Assembly (NCBI GenBank): GCA_038503035.1
Contig: JAVSML010020438.1
Coordinates: 1 to 64,000, forward strand
Length of the DNA stretch: 64,000 nucleotides
From: Crocodylus rhombifer
Taxonomy: Eukaryota; Chordata; Crocodylia; Crocodylidae
Reading direction: 5' to 3'
Position numbers and translations under genes: made by a program. Within the stretch, counting starts at the first letter, position 1. The number at the start of each line of letters is the position of its first letter. Below are positions 22,736 through 33,600 of the stretch, piece by piece. The notes beneath the pieces are model-generated. The model did not search any database, was not told where the DNA came from, and saw only the letters and a program-made list of their open reading frames with translations.

Positions 22736-23291
22736 TGTTGGGGTGGACTGGAGTATAGATAGTTGGGCCAAGTGGATATGAGAGCAGGGGATTGCCAGTG
22801 TGGAAGCTGAGGTCAAGTTAGGTATACATCCAAGATATCGAGATCTCAAGACCAAGATATCAAGCTGAGGGTCAAGGTAAGTTTGTGGTCAGGTCAAGCC
22901 ATTGCTCAGGCTAGGATGTCCAAGACAGAAATGGGAGCAATCTGGAACAGGATCAAATAGGAACAGGCAGGAAAGACGAGCAGAGTTGGTCAGGAACAGG
23001 AGCAATCTGTAACAGTTAAGAAGAGGCCAGAAGTCACAAGCCAAGATTACAGATCTGAGGTCGAAGAATCAAGCACGAAAGCTGGGTTTATAGGAATTCC
23101 AAGTGGGCCAGGGGCACAACAAGGCAGTATTGCTCAGAAAGCTTGCTGCTCTCTGCTCTGGGAATATAAAACTTAAATAGTTGGGGCCTTCTACCTGCAG
23201 CCCTTAGGGATGACTTAGTCTACTAGGCTCTGATTACTTCCAGCTGGGACCTGGAAGTGAATCAGTTTCAGCTGGGCCTAGACTTATCACA
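22736..23291 (-). mobile_element. solo LTR, gypsy-like
   Basis: On the minus strand it runs from TGTGATAAGTCTAGG to CCCCAACA. Flanks are CGTTC (22731-22735) and CATTC (23292-23296), a 5-bp duplication with one change. A TATA-like TATTTAAG lies about 110 bases in (around 23173-23180), the same short-U3 layout as family A. The body is rich in repeated words such as CAAGATATC and GGAACAGG. No internal domain is present. Confidence 0.7.
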
Positions 23292-23296
23292 CATTC

Positions 23297-23839
23297 ATTT
23301 AGTCTACTACCCAAATGTAGGAAATTCCTAGTACTGAATTGTGACCTTTTTGTTAAAAGTAACAAATAGTGACCTTTTTGTTAGAAGTAAGCAGAAGGTC
23401 ACCAGATTTTTTTAAAAAAATTTTCAGCCTTTTGAATGACTTCCAATACATGGTATTGAATAGCACTTCACAAAATAAATGCTCATGTCTTGAATGAACC
23501 TCTTAAGTTGGGCACAAATACTTCACTTTTAGGAAGTAATTCAGGAGGTAACTTAACATAAACAATAGAATGCGACCTGCACAATGTAGTCTGGGAAATA
23601 TCTACAAATCCATGTATTAGTTAGGAGATTACAAAAAGATGCTTATTTCAGAGTTACAAGTTGCCATCTAAGATAAGGCATTTACATGTGGGTCTTCCTT
23701 ATATCTGATTAGTTTAGGTGTCAGCTGTTTTTAGTGTTAGAGGCAAAACATTTGTAAAATATGGAATGATCTCTTCCCATAGATGGCCAATGTAATGTTT
23801 CCATCTCCCTTGAGCAAGTACTGGAATAACACATTAGCA
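23297..23839. other. unassigned stretch
   Basis: No gene or repeat recognised. A short near-duplication (TAGTGACCTTTTTGTTAGAAG near 23368, TTGTGACCTTTTTGTTAAAAG near 23339) is visible. Confidence 0.4.
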
Positions 23840-23857
23840 GTGGTGAAACCTCACTTG

Positions 23858-24237
23858 GGGCACACCCACACATGCAAGAATGTGCACTTGCAGCAGCTCA
23901 AATAGAAGCAGTCCCTCCATAGTCCCCTCCCCCCTGACCCCTTACTTACCGGCACTGGAGCCCTGCTTCAGCACCAGGGCAAGGGCCTAAGCCAGAGCAT
24001 CTCTGTGGAGGACCTAGCCCCTGATTGCCTCAGGGCACAGTCCCGGACCTGCCCCACTTTTTTTAGCTCCATCTTTTTTTTTTTTTGATCCCTGGATATC
24101 AGGGGTCTAATTTTGCCCCTGTGTTGCAAACTTGCAGTGGAGGGAACCTTTTCCTGTTCCTGCACGTGCCTCTTGCAGCATCTCAAAGGGGTTTGAGATG
24201 CTGCAAGAGGCAGGTGCGGGCTCATCTGGATGTGTCC
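23858..24237. mobile_element. MITE family B copy 1
   Basis: Ends GGGCACACCCACAC and CATCTGGATGTGTCC are imperfect inverted repeats. TTG flanks both sides (23855-23857, 24238-24240), a 3-bp target duplication supported by the CR1 text across the join. The interior shares an arrangement with copy 2 at 27965: a T/A-rich run, GTGGGGCAG and a TGCAGTGG motif. A 3-bp duplication suggests PIF/Harbinger-type transposition, which is an inference. It contains a strong hairpin at 24162-24217. Confidence 0.7.
24162..24217. repeat. 26-bp hairpin, 4-base loop
   Basis: Left arm 24162-24187 (GCACGTGCCTCTTGCAGC...) pairs with right arm 24192-24217 with one mismatch around the loop GGGG. It lies near the end of the family B MITE. 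Such a stem could form a precursor-like RNA, but no evidence of transcription is visible. Confidence 0.85.
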
Positions 24238-24634
24238 TTGGAGTTCAGTTTTGGGTATTGCATTGCAAGATTCAGACAAATTGTAAAGAGTCCAGCAAAG
24301 AGGAACAGAAATGATTTAGAGGGCTATGAAACAAGGAAAGGTTGAAAGAACCGGAGAAGAGAAGACTGAGGGGGAGATTTGATAACAATTCTCAAATACA
24401 TAAAAGGTAGTTAAGGAGGATGGTGATAGACTACTCTCTATGGTCACCAGGGTTAGGACAAAAATAATAACCTTAAATTGCAGTAAGGGAGATTGAGGCT
24501 GCACATTAGAGGAAACTTTCCTGCTATGTGGTTGGTTAGGCACTGGAACAGGTTACTTTAAGAAATTATGGACTCTCCATCCTTGAAAGTATTTAGAATA
24601 AGCATGATAAATATTTGTCTGGAATGGTTTGAAC

Positions 24635-24949
24635 CAGTGATTCTCAACCTGGGTGCCATGAAATTCTGTCAAGCATACCCCAGAGTGCCATGCAACAATA
24701 GCACTGTTTGGTGTCCAAACATGATTTGCTACATAAACCCAGAGATTTTAAATGGGAATCCATACTTTTAAAAATATTCTGACTTCTTGTGGTCTTCCTA
24801 AGTTCTTTGCAACTGAAGAATTGCTCTACTAGTTTTCTCCAAAGTGAAAACCAAGACCTAGAATTTTCCAAGGGGTTCCTTGGTTTACCCAGGGGTGCCT
24901 CAAATCTAACCACAGTTGGTCTGAATAAAAAAAGGGTGGAGAACCACTG
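24635..24949. mobile_element. hAT MITE
   Basis: Ends CAGTGATTCTCAACCTGGGT and GGTGGAGAACCACTG are inverted repeats of the common vertebrate hAT form CAGTGGTTCTCAACC. The 8-bp flanks GTTTGAAC (24627-24634) and GTTTAGAC (24950-24957) differ at two positions. 315 bp, non-coding, inserted in the CR1 copy around it. Confidence 0.85.
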
Positions 24950-25045
24950 GTTTAGACAGAAGTGGTTCCAGCTTGAGTTAAGGGGTTGGACTAGGTTACC
25001 TCCTGAGGTCCCTTCCAGCCTAATTTTTCTATGATTCTATGTTGG

Positions 25046-25324
25046 TATGATATTAATATGTATAATGCCATGTTACTATATATCCTTTCTACCTACTTGC
25101 AAAATCCCTTGTTTATTTGCTTTATAATGTTTTATGGGATGATGACATTTCTATTTTTGCTGCAAGTCCATATCATTACCAGGTTCACTAGAAAGTTTAA
25201 TCGCTGCATATTTATGAATAAAAAATAAATCCTTCCCTTTAGCAATCACAGACAATTCACAACAAGTAGAATAATACAGCAAAGCAAAAATTCAGACCTC
25301 ACCAAGGTTGGGAATCAACACTGA
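25046..25324. other. unassigned AT-rich stretch
   Basis: Nothing recognised. Confidence 0.4.
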
Positions 25325-26313
25325 TAGTTTCATAGTTTCTAGGGTCAGAAGGGACCTGAGCAGATCATCTAGTCCGACCCCCTGCCATGGCAGGAAAGAA
25401 TACTAAGAATACTGGGGTCAAATGACCCTAGCCAGATGTTCATCTAACCTCCTCTTAAAGACCCCCAGGGTAGGGGCCAGCACCACTTCTCTTGGAAGCT
25501 GGTTCCAGACCCTAGCCGCCCTGACTGTGAAGTAGCACCTCCTGATATATAACCTAAACCTACCCTCTGCCAGCTTGTGACCGTTATTCCTGGTCACTCC
25601 TGGTGGTGCTCGGGGGAACAGTGACACCCCCAATGCCTGCTGATCCCCCCCTGACTAGTTTATAACAGGCCACAAGATCCCCCCTCAGCCTTCTCTTTTG
25701 GAGGCTGAACAGGTTCAGGTCCCGCAGCCTGTCCTCATAGGGCCTGCCCTGTTGTCCCCTGATCATACGAGTGGCCCTCCTCTGGACCCTCTCCATGCTG
25801 TCAACATCCCTCTCGAAGTGCGGCGCCCAGAATTGGATGCAGTACTCCAGCTGCGGCCTGACCAGTGCCACATAGCGGGGAGGATCACCTCCTTGGACGT
25901 GCTCAAGATGCATCTGTGGATGCATGCCAAGGTGCGGTTGGCCTTCCTAACTGCCCCTCTACATCCCTGAGCAACTACAGAATAGCCCTCCCTGGTGATG
26001 ACCCCTTCTTTCCATTGGGTATAAGCCTCCTTTTTAGCAAGGAGACATTCCTGGATTCTTTTGGTGAGCCACGGAGGCTTGTGTGCTCTCCTGCTCCCTT
26101 TGATCCTCGTTGGGATTACCTTCCTTTGGGCTTGGAGGATCGTCTCCTTAAGCAGCAACCACTCTCCTTGGACACCTGGCTCCCCTCCCCCCCGGGACCT
26201 CAGCACTTCTCCAACTATCCTCCTTAGCTCGTTGAAGTCTGCCCTCCTAAAATCTAGGGCCACTGCCTTACTGCATGCCTTTGCCACCTTGCGCTGGATG
26301 GTGAATTCCAGTT
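25325..26313 (-). mobile_element. CR1 LINE, internally deleted
   Basis: The 3' end is at 25325 (minus-strand form TCTAGGGTCAGAAGGGACCT). Reading minus from 26287, an open frame of 174 codons (25763-26287) has the linker between endonuclease and reverse transcriptase (KAVALDFRRADFNELRRIV, then KPPWLTKRI) and then jumps straight to the reverse-transcriptase C-terminus ([22 protein letters not shown]). The catalytic part is missing. The join falls near 25950-25970 in GAVRKANR, where the two parental segments look alike. Further frames at 25584-25925 and 25418-25633 continue the C-terminus. Confidence 0.85.
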
Positions 26314-26528
26314 AGGTGTACCAAAATCTAAACTCCTATCTATTACTCTACATGTGATACTTTGTAACATGAGATGAGTTTTGATATGGCATCTTCAAAA
26401 ATTCCAGCATCAAAATCCAAAGTACCATGTTCAAAAGTGACTCAGAGATTTAACAACTTTGGTTTTATTGCACTCTCTCCAGTTTATCCAAATCCTTTCT
26501 GTAGTGGGGGCTCAAAATCAGACACAAT

Positions 26529-26637
26529 CAGTGTTCCCGCCAAGCTGCACAGTGTGTGAGGCTGTGCAGCAGCACTCATGCTGCGCTGCCAGGCGCACTT
26601 GCGTGGCTGCATGTGCCACAGCTTAGAGGGAATGCTG
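26529..26637. mobile_element. short hAT MITE
   Basis: Ends CAGTGTTCCCGCCAAGCTG and CAGCTTAGAGGGAATGCTG form a 19-bp inverted repeat with four mismatches. Flanks GACACAAT (26521-26528) and GGCACAAT (26638-26645) are an 8-bp target duplication with one change. 109 bp, in the CR1 around it. Confidence 0.9.
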
Positions 26638-26802
26638 GGCACAATACTCCAGATGTGGCCTCACCAGTGCTGAATAGAGGAGAAGAATCACTTCCCTTCA
26701 TCTGCTGGCAACACTCTGAACAATGCAGTTAAACTTCTTTGCAACAAGGGCACACTGTTGACTCATATTCAGCTTGTTATCCACTGTAATCCCCAGTTCC
26801 TT

Positions 26803-27600
26803 TTATGTAAAGGTGCTGCTTAGCCAGTCAGTGCCCAGCCTGTACCGGTACATGGGATTATTCTGTCCTAAGTGCAGGATTTTGCACTTGTCCTTATTGC
26901 ATCTCTTGGGATTTCTTTTGGTCCAGTCCTCCAACTTGTTGACATCTCTCTGAATCCTTGCCTTACCTTCCAGCATACCTACTACTTCACTCAGCTTGGG
27001 GTCATTTACAAACTTGCTGAGGATGCACTCTATGCCATCTTCCAGGTCATTGATGAATATGTTGAACAAAACTTGTCCCAGAACCAACCCCTGGGGCACT
27101 CCACTTGATACCGACTGCCAACTAGATATGAGCCATTGACTACTACCCTCTGAGCCCGATGATCCAGCCAGTTTTCTATCCACCTTACAGTTCACTTATC
27201 CAAGCTGTACTTCCTTAGCTTGCCTGCAAAAATATTGAGGAAGACTGCATCAAAAGTGTTACTGAAGATATATCGCATCCACTGGTCTCCCCACATCCAG
27301 AGTCAATCATCTTGTCATAGAAGGCAGTCAGGTTGGTCAGGCATGACTTGCCCTTTGTGAATCAATGTTGACTGTTCCTGATTATGTTCTTTTCCTCCAA
27401 GTGCTTAAAAATGAATTCCTTGAGGACCTGCTCCATGATTTTTCCAGGGATTTGGTGAAGTTGATCAGTCTGTAGTTCCCCGGATCCTCCTCGTTGTCAT
27501 TCTTAAAGATGGGCAATATATTTGCCCTTTTCCAATAGTCTAGGACCTCTCCCAGTTGCCATGAATTTCCAAAGATAATGGTCAGTGGCATTGCAATCAC
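26803..27600 (-). pseudogene. CR1 reverse-transcriptase remnant
   Basis: Part of the 26465-29760 CR1. On the minus strand, 27600-27382 reads LGEVLDYWKRANILPIFK and NYRLINFTKSLEKSW. 27195-26803 reads SSGVPQGLVLGQVLFNIFIN (motif B) and SKFVNDPKLS, where the first aspartate of the catalytic pair has become asparagine. It continues with DKCKILHLGQNN. A frame change and stops separate the two pieces, and motif A between them is degraded. Inactive. Confidence 0.8.
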
Positions 27601-27685
27601 ATCACTTGGGCAGCAACTCCCTCAGAACAGAACCCTTGGGTGTATCTCCAGTCTGGCCTAATGGGCTTGTACATGTCCAGCTTTT

Positions 27686-27961
27686 CTAGGTAGTGCATAA
27701 ACTGTTCTTTGCCCATGGTTGGTTGCTCATGTCCTCCTCAAACTGTGCTATCTGGGAACTGACATTGCTTGTGAAGACTGAGATGAAACAAGCATTGAGT
27801 ACTTCAGCCTTTTCTGCAACCTCTGTCACTAGGTTGCTTCCCCCATTTAGTAAAGGACCACACGTTCCTTGATCTTTCTCATTGCTGATATATTTGTAGA
27901 AACCCTTCTTGTTACCCTTCATGTCCCCTGCTAGCTGCAACTCCAGTTCCACTTTGGCCTT
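27686..27961 (-). pseudogene. CR1 ORF2 linker remnant
   Basis: Minus-strand reading contains KVELELQLAGDMKGNKKGFY, the CR1 linker after the endonuclease, then KAEVLNACFISVFTS. It is interrupted upstream by the MITE at 27965. Inactive part of the long minus-strand CR1. Confidence 0.75.
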
Positions 27962-27964
27962 CCT

Positions 27965-28402
27965 GGGCATGTCTGGATGAGCGCAGATGTGCAATATGTG
28001 GTGCTGCAGATGGGTCACAGCATTCCCTGCATTGCTACTTTGCAGCACGGGAGGTTTTTTTGACCCCAGGAGATCCTGGAGTAAAAAAAAAGTGGGGCAG
28101 CGCACATCATTGCAGTGCACCCACCCAAAACCAGAGCCTAGCAGGCCAGAGTCACACTCCAGCTGCCAGCCAGGTTTCCGGCTGCAGAAGCACTGTGGCT
28201 GCAGTTCTCAGAGGCTCCCAGGATCCCGGGTAAAGTTGCTGGGATCAGCACAATTGCCTCCCCTACCCACCTGGGGTAACCTGCTGCATGCCAGAGTGCG
28301 CATGGCATGGGCATTTCCTGGGGAAATGTAGCAGTGGCACAAGGTGTGCCATTGCTGCTTGTCCCCAGGGAAACACATGTACCTGGTTGTCTGGATGTGC
28401 CC
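27965..28402. mobile_element. MITE family B copy 2
   Basis: Ends GGGCATGTCTGGATGAG and GTTGTCTGGATGTGCCC. The 3-bp flank CCT occurs on both sides (27962-27964, 28403-28405), and the CR1 text joins cleanly without it. It shares the A-run, GTGGGGCAG block and TGCAGTG motif with copy 1 at 23858. Non-coding. Confidence 0.7.
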
Positions 28403-28529
28403 CCTGATTTCATCCCTGCATGCCTGAGCAATACTTCTCCCTAGTTGTTTGTCCAGGTTTCCACTTTTTATAAGCTTCCTGTTTGTGTTTTAGCTTACTG
28501 AAGAGTTCCCTGCGAAGCCACGTTGGTCT

Positions 28530-29446
28530 TCAGCTGTACTTGCTAGTCTTCCTGCACATCAGGGTGGCTTGTTCCTGAACTCTAAGGAAGGTTCCTTTAA
28601 AACACTGTCTGCTCTCCTGGAGTCCTCTGCCTCTCAGACTGGCCTCCAAGGAGATCCTGCCCATGAGTTCCCTGAGTGAGTTGAAGCCTGCTTTTCTGAA
28701 GTCCAAGGTCCTTATTTGGCTGCTGTCCTTCCTTCGTTTCCTCAGGATCCTGAACTCAGTCACCTCATAGCCACTCATCTCGTGCCCAAGTTGCCATCCA
28801 TTATTACATTCCCCTCCAATTTCTTGAGCACCAGGTCAAGAAAAGCATGGCCCCTACTTGATTGCTCCAGCACTTATACCTGGAAGTTGTCCCAAATACT
28901 CTTCAAAAACTTCCTGGATTTCCTCTGCAGTGCTGTGTTGCTCTCCCAGCAGGCGTCAGGGTGATTGAAGCCTCCCATGAGAACGAGGGCCTGTTTCTGG
29001 GTAACTTGCTGAAGCTGTTTGAAGAAAGCCTCATCTACCACATCTTTCTGGTGTGGTGGTCTATAGCAGACCCCCACCACAACATCACCCTTGTTGCTCT
29101 CCCCTCTGACCCTAGCCCAGAGACTTTCGGCAGGCCTATCTCCAGTGTCATGCTGGAGATCTGAGCAATCATACAGCTCCTTTACGCAAGTGTAACTCCC
29201 CCTCCTCTTCTCTCCTGTCTGTTCTACCTGAAGAGTTTATACCCATCCATGAAAGTGCTCTAGTCATGTGAGCTCCCACCAAGTTTCTGTTATTCCAATC
29301 AAATCATAGTTCTGTGAATGTGCCAGGCCCCATGCATTCGTGTACAGGCACCTTAGGTAACTAGCTGATTGCTCTGCTTTCTCAGGAAGCATGAAAAGGC
29401 CTCCCCTGTTGCTCCCTTCTGTTTGCACTTCTTCCTGGTCACCCAC
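28530..29446 (-). pseudogene. CR1 endonuclease remnant
   Basis: Minus strand: 29446-29264 ends in QNYDLIGITETWWELT, the N-terminal endonuclease block with its glutamate. 29080-28874 reads VGVCYRPPHQKDVVDEAFFK and LVLMGGFNHPDACWES, where the usual GDFN is GGFN, so the catalytic aspartate is changed. 28778-28530 reads IRTLDFRKAGFNSLRELMGR. Stops lie between the pieces. Inactive. Confidence 0.8.
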
Positions 29447-29559
29447 TTTCCCACTGACCTCAGGGCTTTGGTCTCTGTCCCTCAGTGAACCTAGTTTAAA
29501 GCCTTCCTCACTAGGTTAGCAAGCCTGTTTGTGAAGATGCTCTTCTCTCTTTTTGCCAG

Positions 29560-29760
29560 GTGGATCCCATCTCTTCCTATCAATCCTTCTTCTTGGAAGA
29601 TCATGCATTGATCTGCAGGATGCACCTACTCCTGCTCAGGCCCATCCCCTTGACTGGAAGGATCAAGAATAACACCTGAGCCTCACATTTTATATTGGAT
29701 AATCTTCCCATCACCATTGTATCTTCACAATTTCCATTTAAAACCATGTGGATTGAATGG
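29560..29760 (-). pseudogene. CR1 ORF1 esterase-like remnant
   Basis: Minus strand text VLFLILPVKGMGLSRSRCI matches the central block of the CR1 ORF1 esterase-like domain (compare FSLILPRHPGRDHHI at about 13495 in the plus-strand copy). Nearby text RDGIHLAKREKS carries the D-x-H block. This marks the most 5' part of this CR1. Broken frames. Confidence 0.65.
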
Positions 29761-30589
29761 TAAGTCTGGATCTTCCATTTGGGGCGGGGAGGGGTGGCGG
29801 GTGTCAAACTATGCCTGGGATAGGATCCTTTTGGTGGATTAATTCTTTGGTGGTATCATTCTTTTGGTCTGAGAAAAGGAAGGTTTTGAAGCAGTTCCTT
29901 AGGTGATTCTGACCATCCTTGACTTTGGAAGTTGTTTCACAGCTGAGTACACTCATGTGTTTTATCCTCAGCTTTTTGATGTCCTAGAGAAGGCTGGCTG
30001 CCTCTTGCTCAAGAATATTTCCATTGAAATCAGAACACCCCCCCGCCCCTGCCCCCCACCCCAAAAAAGGATGGGATTCAGGTTAGATTAAGGTTGGCTT
30101 TGAGTCAGTGCATGTTTTGATTTTGCAAAATGAAAACTCACTTGAAAATGTAGAGTTATATAAAACTGAATCATGATGTTCTTGGTCTCCTTCTAATGAG
30201 ATGTGTAATGCCTTGTATGGGGAAAATACTTCCAGTGAAGCTTTTGTGTCTCTTTGTGTGTCTGTTTGTGTGAAAGAGAGAGATGTTTTATAAGTAGGAA
30301 TCATAATAGCTGAGTTTCTTTATAGGAATGTGGTGGCCATTTATAGAATTTACAGAGTCTAAAATTAAACGTAGCAGAAATGTTGTTTTCTCATCTCTCA
30401 TCTTGGCCTCTGTTCTTTCAGCTCTTGTTTTATTTCCTCTCCCACATTACTCTGTTAAAATTGTTACTTGTTTCCATTTGCCTCACCATTGCCACTAATT
30501 GAATTTTCTGTTTCCTTCCCCTTTCTCTCTTTTTTCCATTTTTTTTGTATTCATAATTTGCCTTTGTAATTTATAGCTGTCATTCCAGG

Positions 30590-30594
<5 letters not shown>

Positions 30595-30641
<47 letters not shown>

Positions 30642-30667
30642 CACATGCACACACGCGCACACACACA
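30595..30667. repeat. (CA)n microsatellite
   Basis: About 36 CA units with a few G changes (ACGCACAC, ATGCACAC). Confidence 0.95.
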
Positions 30668-33600
30668 TACTTCACAATAACTACTGGTAATCTTGTCTAG
30701 GAGGTCATCAACATCTGCTCTGGGTACCTTTATCTAAATAATTCATATAAAGCTTGGGAATGTAATTTGACATCACTCTTTTGCTTTTGTCCTGTGAATC
30801 TGCAAAGCCTCCTTCTTTTCCTCAGCTAAAGCTGGATTTTTTTTTCTTCATTCATTTCCTGGTTGCCCTGATCATTATTTTATAAAGCTGCCTGAAATAA
30901 GAGTCATTTTAATGTACTGGGAAGAATTTAGTGCGTGTATGTGCGCGCGTAAAACACTGCTCTGTTGAAATTGCTGCTTGACATTCTGCTGCCAGTTTTT
31001 CCCGTTCCTTTCTCATCTTCTTTCAGATTAAGAGGGTGGGGGGAAGGGGACTTACAAAAAGAATTTTTACTATTGTGGTTAGGTGACTGGAGGGAGGAGG
31101 GGATAATATCTCTAAATCGCCAGCAGTGTGATTACCTCTAAATAACCATGACTCTGTCATACTTGATTGCTGAAATAATCCTTGTACTTGGGTTTCCTCA
31201 TTGCTTATAACTGTGAATACTATCTTAAATTAAGCCTTGAAGGATTGTAGGCCTGCACCACAATCTAGCCAGGCTAAGTCTCCTTAGAAAGAGAGATTTT
31301 ATTTTTTATATGCTGAACCCTTTGGTGACCAGTGTTAGTTCTTCAGCAGGTTATGAAGTGCTTGACTTGAAGGCTTCTAAAAAGCTGGGAATTTCACTCT
31401 TATTATTTCTCCCAGCTACACACACACTGAGCATTCTCTTGTTTCCACAAAAGATTAGAAAACCTTCTCTGCTCCCCTTCCTCCAAAAGAACCTCTGTGC
31501 ATTATTATGCTTTCTGGCTGGGTGACTTCAGTAATAGAAGTGGAGATGTCCTTAGGAAATGGGTTAGATAGTGTACTTGTGTGAAATTCTTATGCAAAAA
31601 ATGTGTAGGGCTTGCTGACCTGGTTGATCAAGCTGGTTCTATTACTGTACTAAAGGCAAAATGCAAGGCCACATGACTCCTTGTTACCTCAGTAAAGGAT
31701 ATTTTATTGCACAATGTTATCTTCCTATTAAGCATTTATAAAGCTCTTTGGTTTCCTAAACTGTTTGCATAACATGTTATATTTTGGGCAATAATTCTTC
31801 CTGCAGAAGAGATGTATATGAACAGATTTTCACAGGTGTCAGTGGACGTGTGGCATACAGTATATGTTTCAATAACAAAAGGGAAGAGAGTATGTTGGTC
31901 AGGCGAAAGGTTTTGTACAGTAGTATTGTTCTGTCTTGGCAATTGTTCCTAATCAGAACTATGTGTTGACTGAATCTCTGAATTCCCAGAACATGTATAT
32001 CTTCAGGATTTATAGGGCTGGAGACTGAAACAACACGGATTCTTTATGGTGTTCTTTGTTTTGCACACTTTTTTTTTTTAGCAGAAACCCCCTGTCAAAT
32101 AAGGAAAAAAAACTCCACCAACCTCCCCCCTGCATTATAATGGCTGTTGGGTTTGTAACTTTTGGATTAGTGAAGCTCTTTACAAACCAGGACCAAGCGA
32201 CTTCTCTGAATTGCTAAAGCCTGAATTACTGAGTCTCTTATTCTCCGAGTCTCCAGCAAAGGTCACTGGTATAGGTCTCCTTGTGTCTTCAGTGCAAAAA
32301 TATGTCACTGTGGGTGGTCACTCTCTTAGCTACTGTGCACAGGCTTTGTGGTGCTCATGGCCTATTGATATTGGGAATGTGCCTACCTTCCCTTTGTGGG
32401 AGTCTGAATTTGCTCTATTTATACAGTTGCTTAACTAATTATTAACTCTGCAGGATGGATTCATTTTAATTTTAAAGTTGTTATAGAACACCTTGAGTTG
32501 CTCTGAAGCACTGAAAAGATTAAGTTCTTCTGATTTTTGACAAACTGTTGCTCATGTATGTGCATCTGTGTGTGCATGTACTATACCATACAAAATTGAA
32601 CATGCTAATTGCTATTAAAATAACGTTTTCTTTAAATATTACATACAGTTTTTTACAGGTGTAAGACTCCTTTTACCTTTTCTGGTGCTTTTTTCAGGCT
32701 TAAGTATATCAAGGTGTTTTATCTCAGAAACCTTCAGATTATAATTAACTCTGCAGGATGTTAACTAATAATTAGTTTTAAGTCAATGGACACAAATAGA
32801 ACACAGCTTAAATTTAGACTTGCAGTCAGAGAGCAGGCAGGAACTTGAGCTGGAAGATATAAAGAATCATAAAATCTTGCAGCTGAATATATTTTGGATT
32901 CACTTCACATTACTTTGTGCCATGCAAAATTTTGCTTTTCTGTGATATATAAGGGCAAGGGATAATATTTTTTCATAATAACCTGAAGAGCTCTTTTGTT
33001 CAAAAATTTGCCCTTTGCCAGATACGCATCAGAAGTAACGGCATTGGCTTTTTCTCCTTGTGTTAGGATTGGCTAGAGATAAAAGATGACTACTTTGGTA
33101 TAGGATATACAGTAGAGATTCATTTCAGTAATCATCTCCCCAGAAAACAAACCAGCCTTGTGCTTGATGGTATGATCATGGTGGACAAAGAATCGTTTGT
33201 AGTATTGTTTGTAGTATTATGGGTGGCAATCAATTGTTCTGCAAGTCCACCCAAGGTGTGACATGGAGGTGTGAAAGGATCATTTACAAGCTAAATAAAC
33301 CATCATTGTGCTTTTGGTAAGGAAAGCAAAAAGCCACCACAGCTTTCCTGTGGAATTGTATTAACCCTTTTCTGCCATAAGGAGAAAAAGCTCCATTTTA
33401 CTGGGAGAAGTAGACCGTGGGTAAATCTGCAGCTGATCTGTGCTGCATGGTGCATCCTGTTGACTGGGATCATTACGACAGCTTTTGGAAACTTAAATGT
33501 GTGGACGACTTGGCTTCTCTGGTGAGCTAAGGAAGATACTTAGATTTCCAAGGATATCAGTAGGATGTGATCTGTCAGACCCTGCAGTGTGACAGTCTGA

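Larger units (their letters stand above)
23840..25045 (+). mobile_element. CR1 LINE 3' part with two insertions
   Basis: Starts inside the reverse-transcriptase C-terminus (GTGAAACCTCACTTG, continued by GAGTTCAGTTTTGGG after the first insertion) and ends with GGACTAGGTTACCTCCTGAG and a TTCTATGATTCTATG tail. It is broken at 23858-24237 and 24635-24949 by DNA elements. With both removed, the CR1 sequence joins cleanly. Frames are broken. Confidence 0.85.
26465..29760 (-). mobile_element. CR1 LINE, long copy lacking its 3' end, two insertions
   Basis: Reads on the minus strand from ORF1 remnants near 29750 through endonuclease (29446-28870) and reverse transcriptase (27600-26800) to about 26465. 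The usual CR1 3' end is absent; 26314-26464 is not CR1. Two DNA elements interrupt it at 27965-28402 and 26529-26637. About 2.7 kb of CR1 remains after removing them. The many stops and frame changes show an old copy. Confidence 0.85.
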
